Shown: one piece after another, positions 1-5,976 of the stretch
Layout: every line of letters starts with the position of its first letter
Position numbering within the stretch: position 1 is the first letter of the stretch
NCBI GenBank assembly: GCA_030147335.1
Contig: JASKZZ010000022.1
Span: 1 to 6,095, forward strand
Direction: 5' to 3'
DNA length: 6,095 nucleotides
DNA from: Herpetosiphonaceae bacterium
GTDB taxonomy: Bacteria; Chloroflexota; Chloroflexia; Chloroflexales; Kallotenuaceae
Notes under the pieces: model-generated
The model's database searches: none
Seen by the model: only the letters and a program-made list of their open reading frames with translations
What the model was told of the DNA's origin: nothing
Position numbers and translations under genes: made by a program

Positions 1-317
1 CGATGACAAAAACCGCAGCTTGGCGCAGTCGGATGATTCATCAGCGGTGCGCCATTTGCAGTTGCCTCGGTTGTATGGCAGCTAACGCAGTTCTCGGTCG
101 GCACGGTAATATCATGACCCGGAAGTAACTCGACATCCGGCGCGACCGCTGCCGCAATGCCCCAGGCCCACGCAAATAGAATTGTGAGTATTAGCAGCAG
201 ATATGTTACCCGCATTGGCCATGAGCGCATCAGCTTGCGGTAACGTGCTCGCGCTGCTTCTCGGTCGAAAGGTTTGGGTTCGGGTGGAGTGTAGTCGGGA
301 CCTTGTTCTTCGGACAT
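1..317 (-). CDS. Membrane-anchored multihaem c-type cytochrome, N-terminal part
   Basis: This is the 5' part of a gene on the minus strand that runs off the left edge; 105 codons are visible. The start is the ATG at 317-315; an in-frame TAG lies six codons upstream and no other ATG falls between them. The visible protein has a charged, proline-rich cytoplasmic N-terminus (about 1-35), one hydrophobic segment (about 36-58, LLLILTILFAWAWG) that would act as an uncleaved anchor, and then an exported part. That part carries two covalent haem motifs, CVSCH at 77-81 and CGFCH at 101-105. Such proteins pass electrons at the outer face of the membrane. The sequence does not show which pathway it serves. 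It lies 54 bases after moeA on the same strand, so a shared transcript is possible. A link to a molybdoenzyme would be a guess from that proximity. Full length and total haem number are unknown. It was recognised by motifs, not by family match. Confidence 0.82.
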   Translation of the reverse strand, partial: MSEEQGPDYTPPEPKPFDREAARARYRKLMRSWPMRVTYLLLILTILFAWAWGIAAAVAPDVELLPGHDITVPTENCVSCHTTEATANGAPLMNHPTAPSCGFCH

Positions 318-329
318 GTATTTCTTGTC

Positions 330-358
330 GATCTAGACCAACAGCATGGAGCTGTCAA
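330..358 (-). promoter_or_regulatory. Possible promoter for the cytochrome gene
   Basis: On the minus strand a perfect TTGACA -35 hexamer (358-353) is followed after 17 bases by TAGATC (335-330), a poor -10 with three of six matches. Transcription would begin about six bases before the ATG, giving an almost leaderless mRNA, in keeping with the lack of a clear ribosome binding site. The weak -10 makes this tentative. Read-through from moeA is the alternative. Confidence 0.25.
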
Positions 359-371
359 TCCGTAAAGTTTT

Positions 372-1676
372 TTAACCGCTTGTGATTGTCGGGTTGAGCG
401 AGTGGTCGGGCGGAACGTCGGCCCAGTGCAGCATGACGACTGGTAGCCGCGCGCCTGGCTCGACCAATGCCATGCCATCCGGCACAATCATTAATCCGTC
501 GGCATGCATCATCGAGGTTAGCACGTTGCTGCCTTGCGCGCCCGTAAGATGCGCCAAAAATTCACCATCACGCTGCTCAATGCGGACTCGTACATACTGA
601 CGACGATCACCACGATCGCGAATCGTGCCGGTAAACGTGGCGATAATCGTTGACCGCTCCCAGCCTTCGCGTCCTTGCATCTTGAGCAGCGCCGGACGGC
701 CAAACAGCTCGAACGTAACCATTGCCGAAACGGGGTTGCCCGGCAGCCCCAGCAGTGGTACACCCTCAATCATGCCAAACGCGACAGGTTTGCCCGGCTT
801 CATTTTGACGCGCCAGAACTCCATCTGACCACGCTGCATCAGCACCTTTTTGACCACATCGTAATCACCTACCGAAACTCCGCCCGACGATAAAAATAGA
901 TCAGCGCCCCATTCGAGACCTTGGTCAATCCTGGCCATCAGCTCGGCTTCGGTATCGCGTGCAATCGGCAACTGTAGCGGCTCGCCTCCTGCTGCCAGTA
1001 CCTGGGCTGCGTTTGCATACCCATTAGCATTACGGATTTGGCCTGGTCCCGGTTTTTCAGCAACGTCAACTAGCTCATCGCCTGTCGCCAGGATTGCAAC
1101 TTTTGGCCGGCGATACACCGCGACTGTTGCTGCACCTACCGCTGCGAGCACGCCAATTTCCGCCGCACGTATCAATGCGCCACGGCGAACAACAACGGCA
1201 CCGCTGCGAACGTCTTCGCCCGGTACACGTACATTTGCTCCAGCCTGCGCAGCGCTGAAAATCCGCACATGCCCTTGTCCACGCAGCGAGTCCGGCTGGC
1301 CTTCGTCGGTCTCTTCAAACGGCACAACGCTGTCTGCGTGCGGAGGCACCGGCGCGCCGGTCATGATACGAATGGCCGCGTGTGGCTCCACTTCAACCGT
1401 GCTGCTCCCGCCTGCTGGAACTTCACCCTGAATATATAAAGTGACGGGGTTTTGGGGAGTTGCGCTGGCCACATCTGCCGACCGCACCGCGTACCCATCC
1501 ATTGCTGAGTTAGCGAACGGAGGTATGTCCATATCGGCCATTACGTCATGAGCGAGGACGCGACCGGATGTTTGGAGCAGCGGTAGTTCTTCAATACTTG
1601 CCGGATTAACGTGGCGCAAAATCTCGGCTCGCGCTGCTTCAACCGAGCGAAGAATAATCGTATTGCTTTGCTGCAT
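372..1676 (-). CDS. moeA: Molybdopterin molybdenumtransferase MoeA
   Basis: MoeA inserts molybdate into adenylylated molybdopterin in the cytoplasm, the last common step of molybdenum cofactor synthesis. The 434-residue protein has the usual bacterial length and all the family signatures in order: FANSAMDGYAV in the N-terminal region (54-64; the conserved Asp is D60), TGAPVP (106-111), a MoCF-type cofactor-binding domain from about 190 with ATGDEL (197-202), SSGGVSVGDYD (263-273), KPGKP (293-297) and GLPGNPVS (310-317), then the C-terminal beta domain (about 340-420). The start is the ATG at 1676-1674; its Shine-Dalgarno sequence is not evident. The stop is TAA at 374-372. It is transcribed divergently from mraZ from its own predicted promoter, and a cytochrome gene follows in the same direction. 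It is not part of the cell wall cluster; the adjacency is presumably chance. The gene looks intact, with no missing key residue. Confidence 0.97.
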   Translation of the reverse strand: MQQSNTIILRSVEAARAEILRHVNPASIEELPLLQTSGRVLAHDVMADMDIPPFANSAMDGYAVRSADVASATPQNPVTLYIQGEVPAGGSSTVEVEPHAAIRIMTGAPVPPHADSVVPFEETDEGQPDSLRGQGHVRIFSAAQAGANVRVPGEDVRSGAVVVRRGALIRAAEIGVLAAVGAATVAVYRRPKVAILATGDELVDVAEKPGPGQIRNANGYANAAQVLAAGGEPLQLPIARDTEAELMARIDQGLEWGADLFLSSGGVSVGDYDVVKKVLMQRGQMEFWRVKMKPGKPVAFGMIEGVPLLGLPGNPVSAMVTFELFGRPALLKMQGREGWERSTIIATFTGTIRDRGDRRQYVRVRIEQRDGEFLAHLTGAQGSNVLTSMMHADGLMIVPDGMALVEPGARLPVVMLHWADVPPDHSLNPTITSG

Positions 1677-1733
1677 AGGTGATTAGCTCGTGCCGTTTGT
1701 GGTCTACATCGGTAGTCCAAAGGTCATGGTTGC

Positions 1734-1762
1734 AGTATAGCAGTGGGGCGTACCCCTCGCAA
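1734..1762 (-). promoter_or_regulatory. Predicted moeA promoter with extended -10
   Basis: Read on the minus strand, TTGCGA (1762-1757, four of six matches to the sigma-70-type -35) is followed after 17 bases by TATACT (1739-1734, five of six matches to the -10). The -10 is preceded directly by TGC (1742-1740), the extended -10 TGn element. The start point would be near 1727, leaving a leader of about 50 bases before the moeA ATG. Confidence 0.6.
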
Positions 1763-1877
1763 GGACCGTTTACAATTCCTATTTTTTGCCGTACTCGGTA
1801 TCATACTACAAGCCCTAGTTTGTCAACTATTTTCCACTCCTGTTTTAAATTCATCCCTAACTCGTGCCAATAATAGC

Positions 1878-1906
1878 TTGTATTGGATCCGGTCCTGCTA
1901 TATAAT
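1878..1906 (+). promoter_or_regulatory. Predicted promoter of the mraZ (dcw) operon
   Basis: TTGTAT (1878-1883) and a perfect TATAAT (1901-1906) are separated by exactly 17 bases, a good housekeeping sigma promoter. The start point would be near 1913, immediately before the three MraZ boxes, leaving a leader of about 87 bases. The position relative to the operator matches what is known for mraZ in other bacteria. Confidence 0.75.
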
Positions 1907-1916
1907 CGCCTTAACG

Positions 1917-1942
1917 GTGGGGAAAAGTGGGGTAAAGTGGGG
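1917..1942 (+). promoter_or_regulatory. MraZ operator: three GTGGGG boxes at 10-base period
   Basis: GTGGGG occurs at 1917-1922, 1927-1932 and 1937-1942, separated by AAAA and TAAA, so the repeat period is exactly 10 bases, one helical turn. MraZ proteins are known to bind runs of direct repeats with a TGGG core spaced in this way upstream of their own gene. Here the boxes lie just downstream of the predicted start point, where a bound MraZ ring would hinder initiation or early elongation. This implies autoregulation, inferred by analogy. Confidence 0.85.
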
Positions 1943-1999
1943 AATTGAAACACCTGTTCTAATTCCTTACGTTTACACTAGGAACACAAACGGCAAACA

Positions 2000-2431
2000 A
2001 TGTTTTTGGGCGAATACGAGCATAGTATCGATACAAAGGGCCGCGTGGCGGTGCCTGCCAAGTTTCGCACTCAACTTGAGGGCGGGCTGGTTGTTACGCG
2101 CGGCTTTGAGCGCTGCCTTCAGGTATATCCGATGGAGCAGTGGCAAAAGTTATCGGAGCGCGTCAGCAACTTATCGCTCGGCGCGGTCGAGGCTCGTCAG
2201 CTTCGTCGTTTGTTGTTCTCCAGCGCGTTTGACACAGAGGTTGATAAGCAAGGCCGTATCGTATTGCCGTCGGGGCTGCGCGAGTATGCCGGGATTGGTG
2301 ATGTTGCTGTGGTCGCGGGCATGAATACGTATTTCGAGATTTGGTCGCAGACCGACTGGGACGCGGCCATGGCGGCACTGGACGAAGCGCAGCCAAACAT
2401 TGCGGCTCAGATGGCCGAAATCGGGATTTAA
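2000..2431 (+). CDS. mraZ: Transcriptional regulator MraZ
   Basis: MraZ is the DNA-binding regulator usually found first in the dcw cluster. It forms ring-shaped oligomers of AbrB-like swapped-hairpin domains. The 143-residue protein has the usual length and opening (MFLGEYEHSID). It contains both copies of the DxxGR signature, one in each half: D11TKGR15 followed by VAVPAKFR, and D82KQGR86 followed by IVLPSGLR. The start is the ATG at 2000-2002. The only Shine-Dalgarno-like match, AGGA at 1980-1983, lies 16 bases upstream, which is far, so translation initiation may be weak. It sits directly after a promoter carrying three MraZ boxes, so it probably controls its own transcription and that of the genes behind it. 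rsmH follows after a 111-base gap. The assignment is secure; the direction of regulation, repression or activation, varies between species and cannot be read from the sequence. Confidence 0.97.
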   Translation: MFLGEYEHSIDTKGRVAVPAKFRTQLEGGLVVTRGFERCLQVYPMEQWQKLSERVSNLSLGAVEARQLRRLLFSSAFDTEVDKQGRIVLPSGLREYAGIGDVAVVAGMNTYFEIWSQTDWDAAMAALDEAQPNIAAQMAEIGI

Positions 2432-2451
2432 CTAAAGTTATAGCGGCATAA

Positions 2452-2522
2452 GGGAAAGGGTGCGACGTACGGAAATTGATGACAGGGTTCTGTCCAATCT
2501 CCAATACATCTACCCCTCTCCT
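2452..2522 (+). other. Potentially structured leader of rsmH
   Basis: The mraZ-rsmH gap holds an inner hairpin, GACAG-GGTT-CTGTC (2481-2494), extended after a two-base bulge by ATTG/CAAT (2475-2478 with 2495-2498). It may also form a longer outer pairing between the purine-rich 2452-2461 and the pyrimidine-rich 2512-2522, with one bulge, one mismatch and one G-T pair. No T-run follows the hairpin, so it is not a standard terminator. A role in translation or mRNA processing is speculative. Confidence 0.3.
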
Positions 2523-2542
2523 CTGGCCTCAAACCTGAAGCC

Positions 2543-3550
2543 TTGACAAACTTCCAGCACATCCCGGTTTTATACGACGCTACGTTGGACGGGCTTGCCG
2601 TTCGACAAGGTGGCCTGTATATCGATGGGACGCTTGGTGGCGGCGGCCATACGGCGGGAATGCTGGAACGGGGCGCTGGCCGAGTGCTAGGTATCGATCA
2701 AGATCCGGCAGCGCTTGAGGCGGTACGTCAGCGACTTGGCGATTATGGCGATCGGTTGGTGCTGGCGCACGGCAACTTCCGCGATATCGCGGCGATTGCA
2801 TTTGAGCACGGCTTTGAGTCGGTTGATGGGGTATTGCTGGACATCGGTGTTTCATCGCATCAGCTCGACGTTGGCGCGCGGGGTTTCTCGTTCGCGCAGG
2901 ACGCCCCGCTTGATATGCGGATGAATCCGACGCAAGGCGTAACCGCGTCTGAGCTGGTAAATACGCTGCCGGAAGAGCAGCTAGCCGATCTGATTTTTCA
3001 GTACGGCGAAGAGCGGGCCTCGCGGCGAATCGCGCGGCGAATTGTGGAGCGGCGCACAGCAGCGTTGATCACAAGTACAGCGGAGCTAGCGGATGTGGTG
3101 GTGCGCGCAATGGGCGGACGGAAGGACGAGCGCATTCACCCGGCAACTCGCACGTTTCAAGCGCTGCGAATTGCGGTCAACGACGAGTTGGGAGCGTTGG
3201 AGGAGGCGCTTCCAGCCGCGACGGAATGTTTGGCCGTCGATGGACGGTTAGCAGCGATTACATTTCATTCGTTGGAAGATCGGATTGTTAAAGAGTTCAT
3301 GCGGCGAGAGTCGGCAATCTGTTTGCTGCCGCCGCGCTTATTTGCGGAGCAATGTCCGCACTTGATTGAACACAATGCTGGTCCACGGCCGTGCATCTAT
3401 ATCGGTAGCCGCGATTGCGATTATGCGCCACGGTTAGCGCCGATAACGAATAAACCGGTTGTTGCAACTGATGAGGAACTAGCCGCTAATCCGCGTAGTC
3501 GAAGCGCCAAGCTGCGAGTGGCACAACGAATTGCCACCGAACCACGCTAG
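2543..3550 (+). CDS. rsmH: 16S rRNA (cytosine(1402)-N(4))-methyltransferase RsmH
   Basis: RsmH (MraW) uses S-adenosylmethionine to methylate N4 of C1402 in the decoding centre of 16S rRNA. The 335 residues show the full family pattern: HIPVL near the start (6-10), the SAM-binding loop YIDGTLGGGGHT (26-37), GIDQDP (50-55), GNFRDI (77-82), DGVLLDIGVSSHQLD (95-109), GFSF..DAPLDMRM (114-127), the inserted helical domain (about 130-215) ending in HPATRTFQALRIAVNDEL (199-216), and AITFHSLEDRIVK (238-250). The tail NPRSRSAKLRVAQRI (316-330) is also typical. The start is the TTG at 2543-2545: an in-frame TGA at 2480-2482 closes the frame upstream and no ATG or GTG lies between. No clear ribosome binding site is seen. 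The segment 260-305 holds four cysteines (260, 271, 284, 292) and is longer than the compact Cys segment that I recall from many RsmH proteins. ftsL follows after 46 bases. Confidence 0.96.
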   Translation: MTNFQHIPVLYDATLDGLAVRQGGLYIDGTLGGGGHTAGMLERGAGRVLGIDQDPAALEAVRQRLGDYGDRLVLAHGNFRDIAAIAFEHGFESVDGVLLDIGVSSHQLDVGARGFSFAQDAPLDMRMNPTQGVTASELVNTLPEEQLADLIFQYGEERASRRIARRIVERRTAALITSTAELADVVVRAMGGRKDERIHPATRTFQALRIAVNDELGALEEALPAATECLAVDGRLAAITFHSLEDRIVKEFMRRESAICLLPPRLFAEQCPHLIEHNAGPRPCIYIGSRDCDYAPRLAPITNKPVVATDEELAANPRSRSAKLRVAQRIATEPR

Positions 3551-3582
3551 TTTGCTGAGAAGAGTGTCACCGAGAAGAACTA

Positions 3583-3587
3583 AGGAG
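3583..3587 (+). promoter_or_regulatory. Strong ribosome binding site of ftsL
   Basis: AGGAG lies 9 bases before the ATG at 3597. It is the only clear Shine-Dalgarno sequence among the genes of the window. It fixes the ftsL start at 3597 and excludes the longer open frame from 3531 that would overlap the end of rsmH. Confidence 0.85.
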
Positions 3588-3596
3588 AGATTGACT

Positions 3597-3974
3597 ATGG
3601 CTGTTCAACAACGAATCCTTCCCCTCCAACTGGCACGCATACGTCGAGCACAATTTCCTACCGGTTACTTCAAGCTGGGCGAGGTAGGCTTGATTACCGG
3701 CGCGGTTGCTATTGTCTGCTTGTTGAGCATTCTGTTTCTTGCTCAAACTGGACGAGTTGCTACTGCCGGTTACAAGCTGCAGGAGCTGCAGGGAGAACAT
3801 ACGCTGCTGCTGCGTGAGGCGGAACAATACGAGTTCCGTATTGCACAGGCTAGCCGACTTGATGCCATTGCTACACGCGCTCAAGCTATCGGTATGCGAC
3901 CCGCCAAGAATGAGCAGTTGCGCTACGCCACCATTGAAATGCCCGCCGGACCCGTTGTCGCAAACAATAATTAG
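3597..3974 (+). CDS. ftsL: FtsL/DivIC-like septum protein
   Basis: This is a small bitopic membrane protein of 125 residues. It has a basic cytoplasmic N-terminus (1-29, with RIRR at 14-17), one hydrophobic segment (about 30-49, VGLITGAVAIVCLLSILFLA), and an extracytoplasmic helix rich in Leu, Glu, Gln and Arg (about 57-97) with coiled-coil character. A short tail (98-125) containing GMRPAKNEQL follows; this resembles the IGM.P end of the FtsL/DivIC helix. FtsL forms a complex with FtsB/DivIC and FtsQ/DivIB, and helps activate the FtsW-FtsI synthase at the septum. Sequence conservation in this family is low, so the call rests on topology, size and position between rsmH and ftsI, where ftsL is normally found. 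No second FtsB/DivIC-type protein lies in this window. The ATG is supported by a strong ribosome binding site. Confidence 0.82.
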   Translation: MAVQQRILPLQLARIRRAQFPTGYFKLGEVGLITGAVAIVCLLSILFLAQTGRVATAGYKLQELQGEHTLLLREAEQYEFRIAQASRLDAIATRAQAIGMRPAKNEQLRYATIEMPAGPVVANNN

Positions 3975-3984
3975 CAATGCAGAA

Positions 3985-4029
3985 TGAGCAATACGGGAGT
4001 GCGTCTCATGATGTTTTCCGTATTGCTCA
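3985..4029. repeat. Long inverted repeat between ftsL and ftsI
   Basis: A perfect 12-base inverted repeat, TGAGCAATACGG (3985-3996) and its complement (4018-4029), flanks a 21-base loop. Three further pairs inside (3997-3999 with 4015-4017), two of them G-T, could lengthen the RNA stem to 15. The left arm is also part of an imperfect tandem copy: AGCAATGCAGAATG (3973-3986) is followed by AGCAATACGGGAGTG (3988-4002) after one A. No T-run follows on either strand, so this is not a usual terminator. It may be a copy of a dispersed intergenic palindrome or an mRNA element. Confidence 0.75.
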
Positions 4030-4052
4030 CTCATTAATTGGTCATTGAACGT

Positions 4053-5873
4053 ATGGCTCAGCTAACAGCGCCACAACGTACACCTGTTACACGGGTACGA
4101 ATCAACTTCCTTTTGTTCTCGGTTATGTGCATTACTCTGCTCTTGGCGCAGCAGCTGGTTAAAATCCAGGTGTATCAAGAGCTAAAGGGCCGTCAGCTTG
4201 GCGAGTTGGCCCAAAACGAGCTGACGCGCCATGATGTGCTGCAGCCGCGCCGAGGTACCATCTACGACCGGAATGGTGTGGCGCTGGCGATGAATGTCAA
4301 TATGCCAAGCTTGTATGTTGACTCGACCAAAATCAAAAATCCTGAAAAGTTGTCGCTGCTGCTCGCGCCGTTGATTAACAAGGAACCTGGCGAGGTTGCG
4401 GCAGTGCTGAACGATAAAGAGCGCGAATGGACCCGGCTGGCACGCTGGATTTCCGTTGACGCTGCCACGCAAATTGAAAAGCTTACCGAAGGCGATGAGT
4501 TTGGTAATGGTGTGTGGTTGATCCCGGAGGCCCAGCGCGCCTATCCACAGGGTGAGTTTGCTTCACGCATTGTCGGTGTTGCCAATCATGAAGGTGTTGG
4601 CATTGCTGGCGTTGAAGCGTACTACGACGAAGATATCCGTGGCATTACCGGCAAGCTGCAAGCAGAACGCAGCGGCAGTGCCGACCAGCAGCCAATCTGG
4701 ATTGCTCCCAAAGAGATCGTTGAGCCGCAGGACGGTATCGCGGTAAAACTTACCATCGACAGCACGGTGCAAAAGGTGGCCGAGGATGAGCTGCGCCGCG
4801 TTGTTGAAGAGCAGCAGGCCGAGGGCGCGACAATCTTGGTGATGGACCCAAGCAGCGGTGAGGTGCTTGGCATGGCTACCTGGCCGGTCTTCGATCCTAA
4901 CCGGTACACCGAGTTTGCTCCCGAGGTTGTCAATCGCAACAACGCGCTCACCGACGTGTACGAGCCAGGCTCAACCATGAAGGTGCTTGTCGCTACGATG
5001 GGCTTGCAGAGTGGTGCATTTACGCCTGAGACAACCGTGAACGATACCGGTTGCGTGCAGCGCTACGGCTGGGCACAATGTAACTGGAACCGTGCTGGCG
5101 GTGGTCCAACTACACCTGGAGAAATGCTGTATCGCTCGTCCAACGTCGCGGCGCTGCAGTTCGGTGAGATGGTTGGCCGCGATAACTTCTATAAGTTTAT
5201 CAAGATGCTCGGCTATGGCCAGCAAACCGGCATCGATCTTGGCGGCGAGGGAGAAGGCATTGTTCACTTTCCCGACGAGGTTGGCGATGCTTGGACCGAT
5301 TTGACACTGGATCAAAATAGTTTTGGACAGGGCATTTCGGTAACACCGATCCAGCATCTAACGGCAATCTCGACAGTAGCCAACGGCGGTTTGTTGATGT
5401 GGCCGCATGTGGTTCGAGAACGCTGTGAAGGCACCCGCTGTACACCGGTCAAGCCCCGTGTGGTACGTCGTGTTTTTGATCAGGGTGCGACTGACGCGAT
5501 TCGCCCAATGTTGACCAGGAATGCCGAGAACTATGGCGCATTTTTCTGGTACTCGAACGGCAACGCCTATTTTGATCAGCCGCTGGTTCCAGGGTATAAG
5601 GTAGCGGCAAAAACCGGAACGTCGCAAATCGCTGTTAATGGTGGCTACGACAGCAACGCGGTGATTGGTTCGGTTGTTGGCTGGGCGCCTGCGGATAATC
5701 CACGTATTTCGGTGCTGGTCAAGGTTGACCGACCGAAAAAGGCGGCCTACGGTATCGAAGCGGCGATTCCAGTCTACCAGCGCGTTGTCTCGAAGCTGAT
5801 GTCGCACTTCCGCATTCCGCCTGATCCTAATTACGTGGCAGAGGGTCAGACGATTGGCGGGCCGGAGCAATAG
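4053..5873 (+). CDS. ftsI: Septal penicillin-binding protein, class B (FtsI/PBP3-like)
   Basis: FtsI is the transpeptidase that crosslinks new septal peptidoglycan and the target of beta-lactams. The 606-residue protein has a short cytoplasmic N-terminus, one membrane segment (about 17-35), the pedestal motif RRGTIYDRNG (66-75), and a class B dimerisation region (about 60-230) including GIAGVEAYYDEDIRG (183-197). A complete transpeptidase domain follows with SxxK at 307-310 (STMK; nucleophile S307), SxN at 362-364 (SSN) and KTG at 520-522 (KTGTS). No PASTA domain follows; the chain ends soon after the catalytic domain. The ATG at 4053 is preferred. A TTG at 4038 would add five residues and lies just after an in-frame TAA; neither has a clear ribosome binding site. 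Two close cysteine pairs, 334/343 and 458/463, lie outside the membrane. Position after ftsL in the dcw cluster favours FtsI over the elongation enzyme PBP2. Confidence 0.95.
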   Translation: MAQLTAPQRTPVTRVRINFLLFSVMCITLLLAQQLVKIQVYQELKGRQLGELAQNELTRHDVLQPRRGTIYDRNGVALAMNVNMPSLYVDSTKIKNPEKLSLLLAPLINKEPGEVAAVLNDKEREWTRLARWISVDAATQIEKLTEGDEFGNGVWLIPEAQRAYPQGEFASRIVGVANHEGVGIAGVEAYYDEDIRGITGKLQAERSGSADQQPIWIAPKEIVEPQDGIAVKLTIDSTVQKVAEDELRRVVEEQQAEGATILVMDPSSGEVLGMATWPVFDPNRYTEFAPEVVNRNNALTDVYEPGSTMKVLVATMGLQSGAFTPETTVNDTGCVQRYGWAQCNWNRAGGGPTTPGEMLYRSSNVAALQFGEMVGRDNFYKFIKMLGYGQQTGIDLGGEGEGIVHFPDEVGDAWTDLTLDQNSFGQGISVTPIQHLTAISTVANGGLLMWPHVVRERCEGTRCTPVKPRVVRRVFDQGATDAIRPMLTRNAENYGAFFWYSNGNAYFDQPLVPGYKVAAKTGTSQIAVNGGYDSNAVIGSVVGWAPADNPRISVLVKVDRPKKAAYGIEAAIPVYQRVVSKLMSHFRIPPDPNYVAEGQTIGGPEQ

Positions 5874-5915
5874 GCGATTGAGGGTGCGTATGGTATCGTC
5901 CATTGATTATTTTTT
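5868..5915 (+). terminator. Weak candidate terminator at the end of ftsI
   Basis: An imperfect stem pairs 5868-5878 with 5895-5905 (CAAT, an A-C mismatch, then GGCGAT with ATCGTC including one G-T pair) around a 16-base loop, and ends in ATTATTTTTT (5906-5915). It spans the ftsI stop codon. The stem is not GC-rich and the loop is large, so at best it would end part of the transcripts. Confidence 0.35.
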
Positions 5916-5942
5916 AACTACTGGTTGGCGCTGTGCTACAAT
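5914..5942 (+). promoter_or_regulatory. Predicted internal promoter before the Mur ligase gene
   Basis: TTAACT (5914-5919, four of six -35 matches) and TACAAT (5937-5942, five of six -10 matches) are separated by 17 bases. TGC directly precedes the -10, forming an extended -10 element. The start point would be near 5949, about 28 bases before the GTG start of the next gene. It would allow that gene and those after it to be expressed without the MraZ-controlled promoter. Confidence 0.55.
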
Positions 5943-5976
5943 GCGCCGCGAACCACGCCGGAACAGATGATAATTT

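Larger units (their letters stand above)
1677..1999. other. Divergent control region between moeA and mraZ
   Basis: This 323-base stretch holds no credible gene. A rightward open frame from 1743 that overlaps mraZ is out of frame with it and has no recognisable protein features. The left third holds the moeA promoter. The right third holds the mraZ promoter, operator and leader. The middle (about 1763-1877) is AT-richer than the genes, with a T-run at 1782-1787, and I see no regulatory element in it. A short GGGG-CGTA-CCCC inverted repeat lies at 1745-1756, inside the moeA promoter spacer. Confidence 0.75.

Noticed and set aside
341..355. Small inverted repeat ACAGC-ATGGA-GCTGT after moeA as a terminator
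   Set aside because: The stem is only five pairs and no T-run follows it in the direction of moeA transcription.
1743..1748. A fourth GTGGGG box, lying in the spacer of the predicted moeA promoter
   Set aside because: It stands alone, with no copy 10 bases on either side, and MraZ is known to need several phased repeats. It is also explained by the short GGGG-CGTA-CCCC inverted repeat.
1743..2324. Plus-strand open frame of 193 codons overlapping mraZ in another frame
   Set aside because: It covers the promoter, the operator and part of mraZ out of frame, and its translation shows no domain; mraZ has clear family motifs in the other frame.
3531..3596. Upstream extension of ftsL to an ATG at 3531 overlapping rsmH
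   Set aside because: The strong AGGAG sequence 9 bases before the ATG at 3597 fixes the start there, and the extension adds no membrane or family feature.
5358..5903. Minus-strand open frame of 181 codons opposite ftsI
   Set aside because: It lies wholly across the transpeptidase-coding part of ftsI and its product is Arg/Asn-rich without recognisable motifs, as expected for an antisense shadow.
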